From Candolleomyces eurysporus (lineage: Eukaryota > Basidiomycota > Agaricomycetes > Agaricales > Psathyrellaceae): 25,667 nucleotides of DNA. Position numbers and translations under genes: made by a program. How positions within the stretch are numbered: the first letter of the stretch is position 1; every line of letters begins with the position of its first letter. The stretch covers positions 1-25,667 of the forward strand of contig JANBPK010001599.1 of the NCBI GenBank assembly GCA_027579435.1, in the 5' to 3' direction. The notes beneath the pieces were generated by a model that saw nothing but the letters and a program-made list of their open reading frames with translations, searched no databases and was not told where the DNA came from. Shown one piece after another: positions 20,594 through 25,667 of this stretch.

Positions 20594-21369
20594 AGCTGTT
20601 TCGGCATCGAGCGCCTTGCAAACAGGGCAACGACATCTCGCCAGTTTCATCGCTGGAGGTCGTACATGTTCGTTCTCTCAGGCCCGCCGTGGTTCACGTC
20701 CCACGTCAAGCTTAGCGCTGTTCTGTCACCATGGCATTCCAAATTCGCTGCCGGCACTTCTATCGTCCGCTCTCTTTTTGAACCTAGGGTTTTGGTCGCC
20801 TCTTCTGCCTCTTCTTCTCTCAAAATGTAGCATCATCGTCGTTCCTCGAATTTCTATCACACATTCACACTCCTTTCTCCTCACTGCCTAGCTGCAGTTC
20901 CGGGCCTGCTTGCTGTATTTATCCATATCGCTGTCATCAATCGGACATTCCTCTCTTTCTCTGTCTCATTTACTCTCTCATTCTATTCTACTAGCCGTCT
21001 GCTCTCTCTTGCTTTACAGCATCCTCTTAAACCCCCTCTGGGGTTCGTCTACTTATTCAAACGGACTGCTCCAACAATGTATGTCAAGGTCGGTGTAGCA
21101 CATGCATCCAAGGGCAGTGCAGAACGGGGCTAGATCTTCCGTTTTTTGTAAGGATTATTAGCGTAGGGTTACTAGCAGTAGTCAATGAATCCAAATACAA
21201 TTTACTCTCACTCCATTTCCGCGCTCCCACTCAGGCCGAGTGGAGTGATAAGTAAACCTGTGCAGAGGCCTAAGGCTTGCCGGCGCGGATCACTGCCTTC
21301 AAACACCGACCTTGACTTGGGACCGGGTGCTTGATTTCGTCAATCCTAATTTCTTCCGCCTACCCCACG
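20594..21369. other. 3' region of small gene and promoter of NACHT copy C
   Basis: No supported gene. From about 20937 the sequence is the left part of the duplication shared with 23780 onward, covering roughly 430 bp upstream of the NACHT ATG. CT-rich stretches at 20950-21010 and 21345-21365 look like leader or promoter tracts. Confidence 0.55.
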
Positions 21370-23360
21370 ATGTCAGGTGTTTCCTACTTCAAGAACGCTA
21401 GAAACTTCGAAGCAAATAACACCACCTTCAACTTGAGTACGTACGTCTCGGACGGCGATGGTAAGTAACAGGCAATACCTGTACTTTAGGCAAGGTAGAT
21501 GAACGTAATTGCTGTTATCGTTCCACAGCGCTTCAATACCTACACAAGCACTCGGCTACCAGTGCTATGCACGACTCGGAAGAGCGATACCCACCGCCTC
21601 TGTGCCATGAAGGCACTCGCGAGGTCGTCATAGGCCGGATCGAGGGGTGGTACGGGTACGAAATCCCACCGGAGAAGAAGATCATGTGGGTTCATGCCCC
21701 CGCAGGCTTCGGCAAGACTGCTGTGGCTGGGACGGTGTCGAAGAACATGGAGAGCCGTACGGACCTGGACTTCAACCCCGTCGGGGCGACGTTCTTCTTC
21801 TGGAGGTCGTCGCTCGAGCGCAACAGCCCCGCGCGCTTCATCATTACCCTGGCGTATCAGTTCACCATGTCCATCCCCGAGCTCGCTCCTCACATCGAAG
21901 CAGCGGTGAAGCGAAATCCCATGGTTCTCAACAAAGCGCTCGAAGTTCAGCTAACGAAGCTCATTGTCGAGCCGTTCAAATCCCTCGGCGAGCTAGACAA
22001 TATGCCGCATCGTCTGGTCATCGTTGACGGGCTCGACGAGTGCATCAACTCTGACCAAGAGTCGCGCGTCGAGAAGCAATACGCGGAGGATCAAGAACGC
22101 GTCCAGGTTCGCGTCCTCGAGCTCATCCGCACTCTCCATTCGCACAACCTTCCCCTATGCTTCCTCATTCTCAGCCGGCCGGAACCGTGGATCAAGCAAC
22201 ATATCAGGTCCAAGTCGTTTCGATCCATCACCGAGACCTTGGACCTTCACCAAGTCGGAGATCATATGAAGGACGTGGAAAGGTTTGTCAGGGATGAACT
22301 TGCTCGAATCGCAGAGGGCTTGGACCCACAGCCGGAAGACCACGAAGAGTGGCCTGGGCAAGCTCTTGTTGAGCGCTTTTTGCGGAGAACAGATGGCCAC
22401 ATGCTCTACGCCGCCACTGTTATTCGTCATATTGAACCATACGACGATCCACGCCAGCAACTGCAAGACCTTCTCGACAGTCGAGTCAATGCCAACTCCA
22501 CTCTAGACCTTACCCATTCAACTCCGTTCTCCTCCCTTCACGAGCTCTACCGCCAAATCTTACGGTCATGCCCCCCAGCAAATCGGGCTATCATGGTTGA
22601 GGTAATGGAAGAATTACTCGCGTTTAAATGTCAGGTCCTTTACCCCATCAAATTCTCCGCTGCCCTCAACATCTTTGATCGCCTCACCGGGCGAGCACCT
22701 GGTCGTGGAATCAAGGCCCTCCGACCTCTTCACGCTTTGATACGACTGGATGGAACCTCCAGCAATTCATCTGGCCTTTCATCCTGTTTCCATCATTCTT
22801 CATTTACCGAATTCTTGCGGGGTCAGCCTCAACTCTTGCCGGACATCGTGTTCAACGTTCAGAAGGGTGTTCGCAGGTTACTTGCGGGGTGTTTCAAGGC
22901 GTTGTCGGTGATAACCATTGATGGTCATGTTGACAAGGAACACGTCAAATTTTCCCTGACGTATTGGCCAGGTCTCTGGTCCATATGGAATCCCGCCGAA
23001 GATGCTGACCCATCCTCACTGCTCAGAGCGTTGCTCGCGCTTGATCTCATGGCCTGCTTCGTTCAGACTTCAAGAGATCCGGAAACGGCTCAGGGTTTCC
23101 TGTGGGCCTTTGAACAATTGTACCATCCCGCTCGGAACTTTATCGTTTGCGGCAAGTCATTTTCCGTGTTTGCACCCCTTGCCGAAGACGCCGTCACGCA
23201 CGTCCGAGCTTCGTCCGAGGGAGCCTTTATGTACCTCATAGACCCCGGTTGTCTCGCCCAATATCTCGAGGGATTCCATGATAATTGGTCTAGAGGTTCC
23301 TTTGGGGACTATATGAAGGCGATTGAAAATTGTCCACCCGCTCTCAACAATGTTGTTTAA
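20937..23360. repeat. Tandem NACHT duplication, unit 1
   Basis: The word TCAATCGGACATTCCTCTCT at 20937 recurs at 23780, and the ATG at 21370 recurs at 24215, an offset of 2843-2845 bp. Promoter, first exon, intron and coding sequence match nearly base for base over long runs. The right edge was not located because copy D leaves the window. Confidence 0.88.
21370..23360 (+). CDS. NACHT-domain NTPase, copy C, slightly shortened
   Basis: The model is join(21370..21460, 21529..23360), 640 aa. Exon 1 encodes MSGVSYFKNARNFEANN and on to a GATG/GTAAGT donor; the 68 bp intron ends CCACAG. Walker A is APAGFGKT at about 87-94, Walker B RLVIVDGLDE near 192-201, followed by FLILSRPEPWIKQHI. The helical C-terminal region follows as in copy A. 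The frame ends at TAA 23358-23360, where copy A has Lys in NVVKAL. The sequence after the TAA still matches copy A in the same frame (AL, then GLLEKREDLF) for about 20 codons before another stop. So the last 40 or so residues of copy A are missing here. The NACHT core is intact and the gene is probably expressed; the loss may or may not matter. Start chosen by identity with copy D. Confidence 0.9.
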
Positions 23361-24214
23361 GCTCTGGGGGGACTTCTCGAGAAACGAGAAGACCTCTTCG
23401 AGAAATTCGAGCGGCTTACTTAGCCAGCTGCTCAAGGCCAGTGGGCGGCTGGGAAGCTGTTCAAGCTTGTTCGTCAAGGTGCCAAGTTGTATAGAACACA
23501 TACCGTACCGAGCCCAAGCGTCNAAAAAATGTATTTAGATAAAATACCGGACTCTTCCTATAAAGTACAGTAGAGATCATGGCCAATGCTAACATTCAAA
23601 GGGAATATTAGTCGTAGTAGTCAACTTAGTATCAGCGACTGTTGTGAGCATGTAGTCGAGGGGAGGCAAGACATGCAAGTACCTTCGCGCTTAGGATCGA
23701 CGGATCGGTAAGTAAAGATGTCAAGAAGCACCTACTTGTTTATTCGAGCAGACCGATCGTTGAAGACAAGGCAGCATCGTCAATCGGACATTCCTCTCTT
23801 TCTGTCTCCCCGTGCCTCTTCCTATATCGTTCAATTCTACTGACCCTCTTGTCTCTTACTCTAGAGTATCCTCTCTCACAGTCTCTGGGGTTTGTCTAGT
23901 CCCTCGAACGGACTTCTCCGACCTCCGATGTAGGCCGATGCGTGTTCGTCCAAGCAAAGGGCAGACCTGGCTAAATCTTTCGTTTTCCTGAGGATTATTG
24001 ATGTAGGGTCACTAGTATATTCAGTGAATCCAAATCCAATCTAGTCCCACTGCATTTCCGCACCCTCACTTACCCCCGAGGTTGAGTAGTAACACGGTAC
24101 TCGAGCAGTGCGGAGGCCTCCCGGCCCGGCAGATCACTGCCTTCGAGCGAACTCGACTTCTGACGAGGCGCTTGTTTTCATCAATTCTTATCTCTTCCAT
24201 CTACCACCACCACC
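23361..24214. other. Downstream of copy C and promoter of copy D
   Basis: The first 60 bp are the former coding tail of copy C. The stretch 23420-23779 is unique and shows no gene; an ambiguous base lies at 23523. From 23780 it is the duplicated promoter of the NACHT gene, with the same CT-rich blocks and the AGGATTATT and GTGAATCCAAAT words as upstream of copy C. Confidence 0.6.
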
Positions 24215-25667
24215 ATGTCAGGTGTTTCCTACTTCAAGAACGCTAGAGATTTCGAAGCGAATAACACTACATTCAACTTGAATACATACGTCTCGGACGG
24301 CGATGGTAAGTGGCAGGTACCTGTACTTTAGGCAAGGTGGATGAACGGTATTGCTGTTGTCGTCCCGCAGCGCTTCAATACCTGCACAAGCACTCGGCTA
24401 CCAGTGCCATGCACGACTCTGAAGAGCGATACCCTCCGCCCTTGTGCCACGAAGGTACTCGCGAGGTCGTCATATGCCGGATCGAGGGGTGGTATGGGTT
24501 CGAAATCCCACCGGAGAAGAAGATCATGTGGGTTCATGCCCCTGCAGGCTACGGGAAGACTGCTGTGGCTGGGACGGTGTCCAAGAATATGGAGAGCCGT
24601 ACGGATCTAGATTTCAACCCCGTCGGGGCGACGTTCTTCTTCTGGAGGTCGTCGCCCGAGCGCAACAGCCCCGCGCGCTTCATCATCACCCTGGCGTATC
24701 AGTTCACCATGTCCATTCCCGAGCTCGCTCCGCACATCGAGGCCGCTGTGAAGCGAAACCCGATGGTACTCAACAAAGCGCTCGAGGTTCAGCTCATAAA
24801 GCTCATCGTCGAGCCGTTCAAATCCCTCGGCGAGCTCGACGATATGCCTCATCGCCTGGTTATCATCGATGGACTCGACGAGTGCATCAACTCGGACCAG
24901 CAGTCGCGTGTCGAGAAGCAATACGCGGAGGATCAAGAACGCGTTCAGGTTCGAATCCTCGAACTCATTCGCACTCTCCATTCGCACAACCTTCCCCTAT
25001 GCTTCCTCATTCTCAGCAGGCCGGAACCGTGGATCAAGCGGCACATCGAATCCAGGTCTGTCGGAAAAGTCCGACCGGCCCGTCCAACGGTGGTCGCGTG
25101 GCCGGCCCGTTTGGCTCTCTGCCAATTGTTGGCAGCCGTTGGCACCCATTCACCGGCTGAGTTCGGTTGATGGCAACACGGTGCCAACGCCTGGCCACAG
25201 CCGGTGCAGTGTCTTTGCCTTTGGTGGCAACGCAAATCGGACCGGCATCTGTTGCCGCTGGCGGCGAACGGCCTCCAACGGGCGGTCGGAATTTTCCGAC
25301 AATTTTTTTTTTCCTTTCGATCCATCACCGAGACCTTGGACCTTTATCGAGTCGGAGATCATTTGAAGGACGTGGAGAAATTCGTCAGGGATGAACTCGC
25401 TCGTATTGCAGAGAGCCTGGACCCACAGCCAGAAGACGACGAAGAGTGGCCTGGGCGAGCTCTCGTTCGGCATTTTGTGTGGAAAACAGAGGGCCACATG
25501 CTCTACGCCGCCACTGTTATTCGTCATATTGAACCATACGACGATCCACGCCAGCAACTGCGGGACCTTCTCGGCAGTTGGTTCGATGTCAACCCCACTC
25601 CAGACCTCACCCATTCAACTCCGTTCTCCTCCCTTCACGAGCTCTACCGCCAAATCTTACGGTCATG
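24215..25667 (+). pseudogene. NACHT-domain NTPase, copy D, interrupted by inserted element
   Basis: The exons visible are 24215..24305 and 24371 onward; the 65 bp intron sits as in copy C. Walker A APAGYGKT and Walker B RLVIIDGLDE are intact. After FLILSRPEPWIKRHIES the frame enters inserted DNA and meets TGA at 25168-25170, giving a 296 aa product with about 36 foreign residues at its end. Downstream of the insert (from 25315) the NACHT frame resumes, in the same phase because the extra DNA is 255 nt (85 codons), and stays open to the window end, so the insertion looks recent. Simple splicing from the GT at 25056 to nearby AGs does not restore the frame. A truncated NACHT-core protein could still be made. 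The gene continues beyond the window. Confidence 0.85.
25059..25301. mobile_element. MITE-like 243 bp element with terminal inverted repeats
   Basis: The ends are TGTCGGAAAAGTCCGACC on the left and, read on the other strand, TGTCGGAAAATTCCGACC on the right, with one mismatch; similarity extends to about 24 bp with one indel. Each end is itself nearly palindromic (GTCGGA...TCCGAC). The interior carries further inverted repeats: TGCCAATTGTTGGCA at 25120-25134 and the pair CGTTGGCACC (25137-25146) / GGTGCCAACG (25180-25189). No transposase is encoded, so the element is non-autonomous. It is absent from the same place in copies A, B and C. A clear target-site duplication was not found; a run of T (25303-25312) directly follows the right end. 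The superfamily is unknown. Confidence 0.85.

Larger units (their letters stand above)
23780..25667. repeat. Tandem NACHT duplication, unit 2 (cut by window end)
   Basis: This is the second unit of the duplication that starts at 20937. It matches promoter and gene of copy C to the window end, except for the extra 255 bp between 25060 and 25314. Confidence 0.88.

Noticed and set aside
24444..25160. 238 aa open frame in copy D in another phase
   Set aside because: It is a frame shadow of the NACHT coding sequence; the conserved Walker motifs lie in the other frame.
25056..25370. Possibility that the 243 bp insert is a new intron (introner-like)
   Set aside because: A GT exists at 25056 and a pyrimidine run precedes AGs near 25332 and 25351, but none of the donor/acceptor pairs tested restores the NACHT frame. 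Terminal inverted repeats fit a transposon better. Other donors were not all tested.

Overview
The window looks like nuclear DNA of a mushroom-forming basidiomycete (Agaricomycetes). The evidence is dense short GT-AG introns (about 50-100 bp), tandem P450 paralogs, a seven-helix membrane family typical of mushrooms, and an expanded family of NACHT NTPases with a short conserved first exon. No prokaryotic operon logic, rRNA, tRNA or CRISPR array was seen. Five isolated ambiguous bases (1838, 6249, 6810, 19147, 23523), mostly beside homopolymers, suggest a draft assembly.

Layout. 1-3542: two tandem, same-strand cytochrome P450 genes of one family, the first cut by the window edge. 3543-7257: a 3.7 kb gene-poor stretch with only small repeats. 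7258-8544 (minus): PCNA, rebuilt as five exons (350 aa), carrying an insertion of about 90 charged residues in its second domain. It shares a 252 bp divergent promoter with an unrecognised 203 aa gene (8797-9570, plus). That promoter holds MCB-type ACGCGT sites near PCNA and five copies of GTCACG. 9475-13483: a tandem duplication of a seven-helix membrane protein gene; the duplicated segment starts inside the 3' end of the upstream gene. 14143-14445 (minus): N-lobe fragment of a mushroom kinase-like protein.

14974-25667: a cluster of four related NACHT genes in different states. Copy A (minus) is intact (680 aa). Copy B (minus) is heavily decayed. Copy C (plus) is nearly intact but stops about 40 codons before the point where copy A ends. 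Copy D (plus, running off the window) is interrupted by a 243 bp element with terminal inverted repeats that brings an in-frame stop. C and D belong to a tandem duplication of about 2.84 kb that includes the promoter. Between B and C lies a five-exon gene for a 135 aa single-pass membrane protein whose first coding exon is only 8 nt.

How the genes relate. PCNA and its neighbour may share regulation through the common promoter. The rest is accessory and duplication-rich: P450, membrane receptor-like and NACHT (STAND, NLR-like) families that expand quickly in mushrooms. The NACHT cluster shows birth and death of immune-type genes: intact, shortened, transposon-hit and decayed copies side by side. 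The most notable items are the enlarged PCNA, the MITE-like element in copy D, and the conserved short first exon of the NACHT genes. All gene models rest on reading frames, splice signals and paralog comparison by eye; no database search was run.
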